DNA of 64,000 nt. It comes from CAG-877 sp963645945 (GTDB taxonomy: Bacteria > Bacillota_I > Bacilli_A > RF39 > UBA660). The stretch is from NCBI GenBank assembly GCA_963645945.1, contig CAVIUA010000024.1:1-64000 (forward strand), in the 5' to 3' direction. The notes beneath the pieces were generated by a model. That model saw only the letters and a list, made by a program, of their open reading frames with translations. It had not been told where the DNA came from and ran no database searches. Below, in pieces: positions 37,315-45,062 of this stretch. The position numbers and the translations under genes are program-made. The number at the start of each line of letters is the position of its first letter. Positions within the stretch are counted from its first letter, which is position 1.

Positions 37315-37915
37315 ATGAAACAAATAGAAGTAACCGTAAAAGTCAAAAATTCCTTAGAAGAAATTGATGAATTACTAACATAAAAAGGCTTTAAGTTAAT
37401 TAGAAAAAGTAGAGTTGAAGATGACTATGTTTGTCCAAAAGAACTTAAAGTTGATAAGAATAATATATTAGAAGTATTAAGTTCTTGTGTCTTAATAAGA
37501 TATTTAAAAACTGCCGAAGCTGAATATAAAAAATTAACATATAAAAATAAAGAATATTCTAAAGATGGAGTTGTTATATCAGAAGAAAAGATAAATGTCT
37601 CAATTGATGATACTAAAAAAGCTAAAGAATTATTTGAAAAAATAAATTTTAAAAAAAATTGTGAGTGTTCATTATGATGTTATTGTTTATAGTAATGATG
37701 ATTATGAATTTGCCTTTCAAGATGTAGAAGGCTTAGGTCTACTTCTAGAGTTTGAAAATGAGAATGACTTTGAAGGAGTATCAGATGAAACTATTGTGAG
37801 TGAAAAACAAAAAATGTATGAAATTATTAAAACTTATGGAATAAAAGTTGAAAATAATTATGATATAAAGAAAGCATATGAATTAGTAATGAAAAAAATT
37901 GAATTAGCAGAATAG
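37315..37915 (+). pseudogene. CYTH-domain protein gene broken by a stop and a frameshift
   Basis: ATG 37315 has a good site (AAGGAG) and reads KQIEVTVKVKNSLEEIDELL, then meets TAA at 37381-37383 (codon 23). The frame continues 'KGFKLIRKSRVEDDY' through 'EEKINVSIDDTKKAKELF' to a run of eight As at about 37650. The sense then passes to the +1 frame as KKIVSVHYDVIVYSNDDYEFAFQD to the stop at 37913-37915; this part alone can be read as an 84-residue frame from GTG 37661. The joined product resembles a CYTH (class IV cyclase/triphosphatase) protein of about 200 residues. Two independent lesions argue for a true pseudogene, although the A-run could be a read error. Confidence 0.8.
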
Positions 37916-37925
37916 GAGGATAAAA

Positions 37926-38510
37926 ATGTTAATAGTTATAACCGGATTGGATGGAAGTGGAACTAGTACAGTTGGAAAAGAACTTCACAAAATGGATGAT
38001 GGATCATATTTATTCAAAACGCCAAGCAAAGAGTATAATACTGGTAGAGAAATAATTGATACTGAAGTTAGACGTGAATCTTGCGTAGCTAATATGTTAT
38101 ATTATTTATCATCAGATGTGTATATGTCAGATTATATTAGAAATAATTGTGATTACAAAAATAAGAATGTCTATCTAGTGAGATATTTAATAGATACTGT
38201 TGTATCAAATAGAGCTGCTGGAATAGATATGAAAATGGATTATACAATATATGGAAACGAATTATTGGTTCCAGATTTAACTTTGTTTGTGTATACTGAT
38301 GAGCAAACAAGACAAAGTAGAATAACGAGTCGAGGTAAAACAGAGTTAGATGCTGTGTTGGATGATGATGAGAAAAGACAAATGTTTTTAACAGAATTTA
38401 AACAATGTCTTCCAGAAAAAACCATTTATGTTAATAATAGTTCATCGGATTTGAAAGAAACAATAAATAAAATATATCAAAATATAAAGAATATCCAAAA
38501 TAATGACTAG
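37926..38510 (+). CDS. Thymidylate kinase-like P-loop kinase
   Basis: The 194-residue protein has P-loop ITGLDGSGTST, 'VRYLIDTVVSNRAAG' where dTMP kinases have their DR-containing segment, a LID-like 'ITSRGKTELDAVLDDDE', and a closing helix. The fold is of the thymidylate/nucleoside monophosphate kinase group; the key Arg/Asp of true Tmk are not all evident, so the substrate is uncertain. It begins 11 bases after the broken CYTH gene with AGGAGG upstream, so the two were probably one operon. Confidence 0.75.
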   Translation: MLIVITGLDGSGTSTVGKELHKMDDGSYLFKTPSKEYNTGREIIDTEVRRESCVANMLYYLSSDVYMSDYIRNNCDYKNKNVYLVRYLIDTVVSNRAAGIDMKMDYTIYGNELLVPDLTLFVYTDEQTRQSRITSRGKTELDAVLDDDEKRQMFLTEFKQCLPEKTIYVNNSSSDLKETINKIYQNIKNIQNND

Positions 38511-38619
38511 TAACCAACACTATGAGAACAATATTTTAACAGCGACACTTCATTAAATGCCGAATTTAAAAAAGCTAGTATTTAATTTTTATAACTAGCT
38601 ATGCATAGCTTAATCTAAA

Positions 38620-38648
38620 TTGACTAATAAGGCAAAATATGTTATAAT
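38620..38648 (+). promoter_or_regulatory. Promoter of the acyltransferase gene
   Basis: TTGACT at 38620-38625, a 17-base spacer and TATAAT at 38643-38648. A palindrome AGCTATGCATAGCT lies just upstream, at about 38597-38610, and could be an operator. Confidence 0.75.
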
Positions 38649-38674
38649 AAGCAACAAAAAAAAGGAACGATGGT

Positions 38675-39619
38675 ATGTCAAATTTTGGTTTAAAAAACGT
38701 ACAACTAGTAAATCATGAAACATTTACATCTTCTACTGGAATAAAACTAAGAAGGGCTATAAACAAACCATTAAAAAGTATACTAAAAATAGCAACTGGT
38801 AAAAAAATAATAGTAGATAGATATCCAAATTTAGAAGAGGATGAGCAATACATATTTGCATCAACACACTATTTCAATGAGGACATAATTGCGGGAATGG
38901 CTGCTATTGATAGAGCTGCATATGTATTAATTGGAACAACGGATCAAGTTGAACATAATCCATTAATGCACGCCGCCTGGCTTTATGGTCTAATTTATGT
39001 TGACCGACAAGATAACGAAAGTAGAAAAGATTCATTGCTTAAGATGGAAAGAATATTAAATAATGGGTCTAGTGTTTTAATGTTTCCAGAAGGTGGATGG
39101 AATAATACAGAAAATCTTTTGTGCCAGCAATTATTTGCCGGACCATATAAATTATCGCAAAAAACAGGTAAAAAGGTAGTTGCACTTTCCACTTTCTCAG
39201 ACCCAGAGTCAAATGAAATTCATATTCAAGCATCTGATCCAATGGACTTATCTTCAATGACTAAAAGCGAAGCACTTGAAACACTAAGAGATAGCATGGC
39301 AAGTATGATGTATGAACTAATAGAAACTCATTCGATACCGCTAAAAAGAGAAGAGTTAGTTGGAGATATACACGAAAAGCACATGGAACAAAGAAAAAAT
39401 GAATACATGAAAGTAAACTGGACAAGAGATGTCTGGGATGAAGAATTAACAGTTTATCAAAGTAAAGATATAACAACACCAACTCAAGTCCGTGAATGTT
39501 TGAAAAACGTAAAATTAACAGCTGCCAACGCAAACATCATGGCTCCGGTTTTAGCTGCATGCGCCGAGGATGAAAAATATAATTTCAAAACTTATATGAA
39601 AAAAAATTGGAACAAATAA
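38675..39619 (+). CDS. PlsC-like 1-acyl-glycerol-3-phosphate acyltransferase
   Basis: The 314-residue protein has the acyltransferase pair: HxxxxD as STHYFNEDIIAG (about residue 70) and FPEG as LMFPEGGWNNTEN (about residue 138), with 'GLIYVDRQ' between them. The N-terminus lacks the usual membrane helices and the C-terminal 100 residues are an extra charged part. It may transfer acyl groups to glycerophosphate or another polar acceptor. AAAGGA precedes the ATG. Confidence 0.8.
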   Translation: MSNFGLKNVQLVNHETFTSSTGIKLRRAINKPLKSILKIATGKKIIVDRYPNLEEDEQYIFASTHYFNEDIIAGMAAIDRAAYVLIGTTDQVEHNPLMHAAWLYGLIYVDRQDNESRKDSLLKMERILNNGSSVLMFPEGGWNNTENLLCQQLFAGPYKLSQKTGKKVVALSTFSDPESNEIHIQASDPMDLSSMTKSEALETLRDSMASMMYELIETHSIPLKREELVGDIHEKHMEQRKNEYMKVNWTRDVWDEELTVYQSKDITTPTQVRECLKNVKLTAANANIMAPVLAACAEDEKYNFKTYMKKNWNK

Positions 39620-39632
39620 TTGTTCCTTTTTA
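39609..39632 (+). terminator. Terminator after the acyltransferase gene
   Basis: GGAACAA (39609-39615) and TTGTTCC (39620-39626), followed by TTTT. Confidence 0.8.
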
Positions 39633-39698
39633 TTTGTCTTTTGTCTTGTAAAAAAAAATCGAATAATGTAAAATATATTTAAGGTAGGTGTATGGTAA

Positions 39699-41642
39699 AT
39701 GACATATGAATTTGAATTACCGTTAGTATCATTTGTATTTGTATTAATACTTGCAATTGTATATTTTTCAAAGAAAAAAATAAATTTACTTGAAAACAGA
39801 ATGTATGAAAAAATAATTGCATGTTCTTTACTTGAAATATCGATAAATACTGGGATACATTTCATTTGTGCATTTAATTCATTTGCTGATATACAAAGAA
39901 ACTATTATATTCTTTTTGACATGTTGAATAAAATATTGTCAACAGCATTTGTTATGGTTTTTATGTCTTTGTTGTGCTACATATTAATTATAACTTATGA
40001 AAAAATACGTAATAATCCAAAAAAATTAATAATAATTTCGTCAACTATTGAAATACTTTTCTTTATTAGTACATTCTTTACACATATCACTTTGGTAAAT
40101 GCCAACAGTGCTATAAACGTCACTGGATCAACAATTATTGTAGGATACATTATGGTTGCAATTTTGCTTTTATCCTCTTTGATTGTTACATTAATAAACA
40201 TTAGGAAGGTAGATAAGCGACACATTGCAATTTTTGGAATAATAGTTGTATTAGGAATTATTTTTGTTTTAACTTTACTATTCCCTGGAATGATCATTTA
40301 CGATTTGGCTCCTGCACTATTATGCTATATAATGTACTTTACCATTGAAAATCCAGATGTAAAAATGATCACTGAGTTAAACATAGCTAAAGAACAAGCC
40401 GAAAGAGCTAATGATGCTAAAAGTGAATTCTTGTCTAGCATGTCACATGAAATTAGAACACCATTAAACGCTATTGTAGGTCTATCAGAAGACATGGCTG
40501 AAAGAAATAATGTACCAGCTGAAATGAAAGAAGACTTAGAAGATGTAATTGCGGCCTCTCGTACCTTACTAGAAATAGTTGGTAATATCATGGACATCAA
40601 TAAAATAGAAAGTGACAAATTAGAAATAATTGAAACATCATACAACTATCGTAAAGAAGCTAATATGTTAGCTAAAGTAAATGCAACTCGTATAGGGGAC
40701 AAACAAATAGAACTAAAAACTAATATAGCAGAAGATATTCCATACCAGTTACTCGGTGATAGAGTTCATATTAAACAAGTTATCAATAATTTATTATCAA
40801 ACGCTATTAAATATACAGAAGCAGGTACGATAGAATTTACCACAAAATGTATTAATAAAGATAAAAATTGTCTCTTAATAATAAGTGTAAAAGATACCGG
40901 TCGTGGAATAAAGGCTGAAGACATCAATAAATTATTTACTAAGTTTGAACGACTAGACATTGAAAAAAGTTCTACCGCAGAAGGTACTGGACTAGGTCTA
41001 GCAATTACCAAAAAATTAGTAGAAATGATGAATGGTAAAATAAACGTTCAAAGTAGTTATGGTAAAGGTTCACTATTTATAGTCCAAATACCTCAAAAGA
41101 TAGATTTAGAAACCAAACCATTAACAGATACTCAAATAATTAATAGTGCTGAAATCATGCAAAGAATAAACATTTCTGATTACAGTAATAGAAGAATTCT
41201 AATCGTTGATGACAACAAATTAAATATAAAAGTAGCTAAACGTGCTCTAGAATCTTTTAATTTTCAAATTGATGAATGTGAAAATGGTCAAGAATGTTTA
41301 AATAAAATTGTTTTAGGACAAGAATATGATGTAATATTAATGGATATTATGATGCCAATAATGTCTGGAGAAAGAGCACTACGTGAACTAAAGAAAAATC
41401 CTAATTTTAATACCCCAGTCATTGCTTTAACTGCTGATGCTATTTCTGGTAGTGAGAAAAAATATCTTGAAGAAGGATTTGTTGACTACATAGCTAAACC
41501 ATTTAGTAAAGATCAGATTAAAGTAAAGTTAGATCGTATTCTAGCAAATACTCCAAAGAAAGAAGAAAAAGTACCAGAATATAATCCAGATGTAGATCGT
41601 TTTGCTAATGCAGAAGCTATCGTTATAGGTGAAGAAAAATAA
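39699..41642 (+). CDS. Hybrid sensor histidine kinase (kinase plus receiver)
   Basis: The 647-residue protein has about six N-terminal membrane helices (residues 1-215) with short loops, so it may sense membrane state or a small ligand. HisKA follows with SMSHEIRTPLNA and phospho-accepting His250. The HATPase has NNLLSNAIKYT, DTGRGI and GTGLGLAI. A C-terminal receiver has LIVDDN, Asp549 in LMDIMMPIMSG and the lysine of IAKPF. Hybrid kinases need an HPt intermediate; the HPt-receiver protein at 21520 is a candidate partner. No response regulator gene is adjacent. Confidence 0.93.
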   Translation: MTYEFELPLVSFVFVLILAIVYFSKKKINLLENRMYEKIIACSLLEISINTGIHFICAFNSFADIQRNYYILFDMLNKILSTAFVMVFMSLLCYILIITYEKIRNNPKKLIIISSTIEILFFISTFFTHITLVNANSAINVTGSTIIVGYIMVAILLLSSLIVTLINIRKVDKRHIAIFGIIVVLGIIFVLTLLFPGMIIYDLAPALLCYIMYFTIENPDVKMITELNIAKEQAERANDAKSEFLSSMSHEIRTPLNAIVGLSEDMAERNNVPAEMKEDLEDVIAASRTLLEIVGNIMDINKIESDKLEIIETSYNYRKEANMLAKVNATRIGDKQIELKTNIAEDIPYQLLGDRVHIKQVINNLLSNAIKYTEAGTIEFTTKCINKDKNCLLIISVKDTGRGIKAEDINKLFTKFERLDIEKSSTAEGTGLGLAITKKLVEMMNGKINVQSSYGKGSLFIVQIPQKIDLETKPLTDTQIINSAEIMQRINISDYSNRRILIVDDNKLNIKVAKRALESFNFQIDECENGQECLNKIVLGQEYDVILMDIMMPIMSGERALRELKKNPNFNTPVIALTADAISGSEKKYLEEGFVDYIAKPFSKDQIKVKLDRILANTPKKEEKVPEYNPDVDRFANAEAIVIGEEK

Positions 41643-41648
41643 TTACAG

Positions 41649-41672
41649 GAATGATTTTATATCATTCTTTTT
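41649..41672 (+). terminator. Terminator after the hybrid kinase gene
   Basis: GAATGAT (41649-41655) and ATCATTC (41661-41667) around TTTAT, followed by TTTTTC. Confidence 0.8.
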
Positions 41673-41720
41673 CTATACATAAATATTTTATATGGTATAA
41701 TTAGATTATAGGAGGAAAAT

Positions 41721-43094
41721 ATGAATATAAAAGAAAATATAAATGAAAATATATTTAGAGGATATGATATTAGAGGAATTTATCCTGCTGAATTAGATGA
41801 AGATACAGTATATACTATCGGATTAGGTTTTGGTAGTTATATTCAAACAATAGGTAAAACTACTTGTGTCATTGGTCATGATAATCGTTTATCAGGAGAA
41901 AGTTTATATAATGCTTTAATTAAAGGTATAACAGAAACTGGTGTTAATATAATTTCTCTAGGTTTATGTACAACACCAATGTATTACTATGCTTGTATAA
42001 AATTAGGAATACCATCAGGTGTTATGGTAACAGCTTCACATAATCCTAAAGATGATAATGGCTTAAAGTTTGCTTTTGATGAGTCTGGAAACTGTAAAGG
42101 ACAAGAAATTCAAGACTTCTTAGCTTATATAAAAGCGGGAAATTTTAAAAAAGGAACAGGTACTGTAACTGATTATAGTATCCGTGATGAATATTTAGAA
42201 CTATTCAAAAATAATCTAAAGTTTGGCAATAGAAAATTAAAAGTTGTAATTGATCCAGGTAATGGAACAACAAGTATTATCGCAAAAGAATTATATGAAA
42301 TGTTCCCAATCGAATTACATGTAATCAATGGTGAAAGTGATGGCAGATTCCCAAATCATCATCCAGATCCTTGTGTTGAAGATAATCTTACTCAACTAAA
42401 AGAAAAAGTAAAAGAACTTGGAGCTGATGTTGGATTAGGTTTTGATGGTGATGGTGATAGACTAGGTGTAGTATCAGAAAAGTCAACCTTTATACCAACT
42501 GATCAATACATGATAATAATAGTTAGAGATATTATAAATAAAGTAGCTAAAAAAGAATTCTTATATGATGTAAAATGTTCTAAGTCACTTAGTGATGAAA
42601 TAGAACGACTAGGCGGAAAAGGGTTATGTTATCGTACTGGAAACTCATATACAAAAGCTAAGGTAAGAGATGAAGATTTACCATTTGGTGGAGAGTTATC
42701 TGGACATGTTTACTTTAGAGACCGTTGGCCAGGATTTGATTCAGGACTATATGCTGGACTTCGTCTATTAGAAATATTGTCTCATACCGATAAAACAGTA
42801 ACAGAATTACTTTCTGGAATTAATAACTACTATTCAACAGAAGAATTAAAGTTCAAAAGTTCTGATGACAAAAAATTTGCCATTATTGATAAAGTAGCAG
42901 AATATGCCAAAAGTAAAGATTATAAGTTTTTAGATATTGATGGTGTAAAAGTTTTATTTGATGATGGTTGGGCACTAGTTAGAGCTTCTAACACTGGTCC
43001 TAATATAACTGCTAGATTTGAAGCTAAAACTGAAGAAAGACTAGAAGAACTACAAAAAGAATTCATTGGTCTAATAGAAGAATATAATAAATAA
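41721..43094 (+). CDS. Phosphomannomutase/phosphoglucomutase
   Basis: The 457-residue alpha-D-phosphohexomutase has 'FRGYDIRGIYP', the active-site serine in TASHNPKDDNG, the metal loop GFDGDGDR, the sugar-specificity loop GGELSGH and the phosphate-binding end 'RASNTGPNITARFEA'. The order matches AlgC/ManB-type enzymes that interconvert hexose 6- and 1-phosphates. An extended -10 (TGGTATAAT, 41693-41701) and AGGAGG precede it. Confidence 0.93.
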   Translation: MNIKENINENIFRGYDIRGIYPAELDEDTVYTIGLGFGSYIQTIGKTTCVIGHDNRLSGESLYNALIKGITETGVNIISLGLCTTPMYYYACIKLGIPSGVMVTASHNPKDDNGLKFAFDESGNCKGQEIQDFLAYIKAGNFKKGTGTVTDYSIRDEYLELFKNNLKFGNRKLKVVIDPGNGTTSIIAKELYEMFPIELHVINGESDGRFPNHHPDPCVEDNLTQLKEKVKELGADVGLGFDGDGDRLGVVSEKSTFIPTDQYMIIIVRDIINKVAKKEFLYDVKCSKSLSDEIERLGGKGLCYRTGNSYTKAKVRDEDLPFGGELSGHVYFRDRWPGFDSGLYAGLRLLEILSHTDKTVTELLSGINNYYSTEELKFKSSDDKKFAIIDKVAEYAKSKDYKFLDIDGVKVLFDDGWALVRASNTGPNITARFEAKTEERLEELQKEFIGLIEEYNK

Positions 43095-43110
43095 AAAAGG
43101 AAAAGTCATT

Positions 43111-43611
43111 ATGAGAAGAGATGAAATTCTAACTGTCTACTACCATTGTAATGAAGAGTATCCTCAAATAATATCTTCATTTAACCAAGTATCTTCAGAA
43201 AAAGATTATGAGTATCCAGCGCCAACACCAGTTGTTGTGACTTTTTGTCAAAAAGTATCTTACTTAGATGCTGAATTAAAAGAGCATATCGCAACAAAAA
43301 CTATCAGATACTTTTTAGGAAAAGAAGAAGATGCGGAACGTGTTATTACTCATCCTGATATTTATAAAGTCCTTAATCCAATTGATTTTTATGAAAGTTG
43401 TTACGATGGTACAATGGTTACATATAAAACACCATCAGGTAAAGTATATACAACACCTAAAAGTAATTTGGTTAAAGCCTTTGAAACAAAAGAAGAATTA
43501 CAAGCTGGAGTAGATGAATTTATTACTAGATTCTTAAATTTAAAAGATACAAAAGAAAATGCCAGTACATCAAAAAGTTCAATAGACGCTCCAAAGGTAT
43601 ATACAAAATAA
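43111..43611 (+). CDS. Uncharacterised protein, paralogue of 44378 product
   Basis: The 166-residue protein has no signal or membrane helix. It shares with the 44378 product an N-terminal 'YYHCxxxxPQ' stretch, 'YLDAxLxExxxxKTIRYxxGK', 'Y.TPSGKVYTTPK' with K/D-containing, and 'AFxTxEELxxGVDxFxxRFLxLK'. The Cys/His in YYHC and the conserved 'KTIRY' could be functional. I do not recognise a known family. It lies 16 bases after the mutase gene and precedes the CYTH gene. Confidence 0.7.
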   Translation: MRRDEILTVYYHCNEEYPQIISSFNQVSSEKDYEYPAPTPVVVTFCQKVSYLDAELKEHIATKTIRYFLGKEEDAERVITHPDIYKVLNPIDFYESCYDGTMVTYKTPSGKVYTTPKSNLVKAFETKEELQAGVDEFITRFLNLKDTKENASTSKSSIDAPKVYTK

Positions 43612-43634
43612 TATAACAACAAAACGAGGTAAAA

Positions 43635-44342
43635 ATGAAAATAGAGATTAGATATTATTTTTCTAAAAATAGTAAAGACAAAATTCTAAACAAACTAAAT
43701 ACTTTTACTGAATTAAATTATCAAGGCACGTTTTATGAAAAAACAGATCAATATAATCATCCAATGAAAGAATACAATTTCTATAGTAAGGAAATAGATG
43801 GTAGATTTAGAGTGAGAAAAACATCTTCCTCTGAAATTTCTAAATGTATGATTACCTGGAAAAGAAGATTACCAAGTACAACAAAAGAACTAATTCATAC
43901 TGAAGAAGAAGTAGAGGTAAGTATAGATCCAAGTGAATATGATAATCTAATACATTTACTACAAAATGTAATTCATCTAGATTTAGTAGAAAGTTATGAA
44001 AGATATCGAAGTGTATATTCAAATAAAGAAATAGAAATTGTAGTAGATGAATATCCATTTGGAATAGCTCTAGAAATAGAAGATAAAACTCATACAGACA
44101 AAGCCAAAGAAATTATTAATTACTGGCTGGAAAAACTGAATTTAAATATAAACGATGCTTATCAATTATCCTTTGGACTGATAAATATAGTGAAATATGT
44201 AAAGAACAGGGAAAAGAAGTTTATAACATCGTTACTTTTGATAAAGACATGCCTAGTATTAAAACTGAATTTTAAAGGGAAACATCTCCCTTTTTTCTTG
44301 CTAAAAACAAAAACTTATGGTATAAGAAATTTATCGCCTTAA
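43635..44342 (+). CDS. CYTH-domain protein with C-terminal frameshift
   Basis: Residues 1-180 follow the CYTH plan of class IV adenylate cyclases and triphosphatases: KIEIRYYFSKN, GRFRVRKTS, MITWKRR, TEEEVEVS and 'EIVVDEYPFGIALEIE'. After 'NDAYQLS' (44171) this frame becomes nonsense-like and runs 20 residues past a terminator. The other frame from TGG 44174 reads WTDKYSEICKEQGKEV and on to FDKDMPSIKTEF with a stop at 44273-44275, immediately before the hairpin. So the native gene probably ended at 44275 and a two-base insertion or one-base loss lies near 44172. Whether it is a real mutation or an assembly error is open. A second CYTH gene is broken at 37315. Confidence 0.8.
   Translation: MKIEIRYYFSKNSKDKILNKLNTFTELNYQGTFYEKTDQYNHPMKEYNFYSKEIDGRFRVRKTSSSEISKCMITWKRRLPSTTKELIHTEEEVEVSIDPSEYDNLIHLLQNVIHLDLVESYERYRSVYSNKEIEIVVDEYPFGIALEIEDKTHTDKAKEIINYWLEKLNLNINDAYQLSFGLINIVKYVKNREKKFITSLLLIKTCLVLKLNFKGKHLPFFLLKTKTYGIRNLSP
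44275..44297 (+). terminator. Terminator after the CYTH gene
   Basis: AAGGGA (44275-44280) and TCCCTT (44287-44292), followed by TTTTC. It lies inside the long frame of the CYTH gene but directly after the alternative-frame stop. Confidence 0.8.
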
Positions 44343-44377
44343 CAAATGATATAATTATTAATAGGAGGAAAATTAAT

Positions 44378-44890
44378 ATGAAAGAAAAACCGAAGACACT
44401 AACAATTTATTATCACTGCCATGCTAGTTGCCCACAACTAGTAACTTATTGTGATATAGTAGATTCATTAGAAGATTATAAATATCCTGCAAAAGAGACA
44501 CCAGTTATAGTAAGTTTAAATCAAGAAATACCATATTTGGATGCTGATTTAGAAGAAAAGACAACAATTAAAACAATTAGATATATAGTAGGTAAAGTTG
44601 AACCTGCTGATATGACACTTAACTTTAATTTTGATTATGAAGCAGAGGAATTTTTAGAAACGTATCCAGAAAGTAAAGTAATAAATTATACTTCACCTAA
44701 TGGAAAGATTTATATTATACCAAAAACTGACTGTACTAGAGCCTTTGATACAGAAGAAGACTTAAAAAAGGGTGTAGATACATTTGTTGCTAGATTCTTA
44801 GGCTTAAAAGAAAAAGAAAAAACAACTACGCATAAAGAATCACCAAAAACTTATGTAAAAAGAACCAATTCCGTATGTCAAACCAAATAA
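44378..44890 (+). CDS. Uncharacterised protein, paralogue of 43111 product
   Basis: The 170-residue protein is a diverged copy of the 43111 product, sharing 'IYYHCHASCPQL', 'YLDADLEE', 'TIKTIRYIVGK', 'YTSPNGKIYIIPK' and 'AFDTEEDLKKGVDTFVARFL'. It has extra cysteines at the N-terminus and near its C-terminal end (SVCQTK). It has its own ribosome site (AGGAGG) and is separated from the CYTH gene by a terminator. The function is unknown; the pair and the CYTH gene form a small cluster. Confidence 0.7.
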   Translation: MKEKPKTLTIYYHCHASCPQLVTYCDIVDSLEDYKYPAKETPVIVSLNQEIPYLDADLEEKTTIKTIRYIVGKVEPADMTLNFNFDYEAEEFLETYPESKVINYTSPNGKIYIIPKTDCTRAFDTEEDLKKGVDTFVARFLGLKEKEKTTTHKESPKTYVKRTNSVCQTK

Positions 44891-44895
44891 TTTTT

Positions 44896-44918
44896 AAGAG
44901 AAATATCTCTCTTTTTTT
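44896..44918 (+). terminator. Terminator after the 44378 gene
   Basis: AAGAGA and TCTCT around AATA (44896-44910), followed by CTTTTTTT. Confidence 0.7.
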
Positions 44919-44919
44919 C

Positions 44920-44948
44920 TTGTCTTAAAAATTAACTTATGATATATT
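44920..44948 (+). promoter_or_regulatory. Promoter of the first helD
   Basis: TTGTCT at 44920-44925, a 17-base spacer and TATATT at 44943-44948. It predicts a leader of about 108 bases. Confidence 0.5.
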
Positions 44949-44959
44949 GATAGAGACGT

Positions 44960-45031
44960 TTAGCAAGATACCATATTTATAACTAAAACTACATGTAATA
45001 AATGTAGTGTTTTGCATATGGTATTTTAGTT
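44960..45031 (+). ncRNA. Structured 5' leader of helD, possible pseudoknot
   Basis: Perfect stem ATACCATAT (44968-44976) with ATATGGTAT (45016-45024) encloses a hairpin ACTACAT (44988-44994)/ATGTAGT (45002-45008). A further perfect match AACTAAAA (44981-44988) with TTTTAGTT (45024-45031) would cross the first stem, giving an H-type pseudoknot. The ribosome site follows about 20 bases later. I do not recognise a known riboswitch class. Confidence 0.5.
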
Positions 45032-45062
45032 TTTAAAGAATAAATTAAGAAGGAGGTACTAA

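Noticed and set aside
37661..37915. A separate 84-residue gene from GTG 37661
   Set aside because: Its sequence continues the CYTH protein of the previous frame across a poly-A shift, and it has no ribosome site of its own.
38597..38610. Palindrome AGCTATGCATAGCT as a terminator
   Set aside because: It lacks a following T-run and lies directly before a promoter, so an operator or chance palindrome is more likely.
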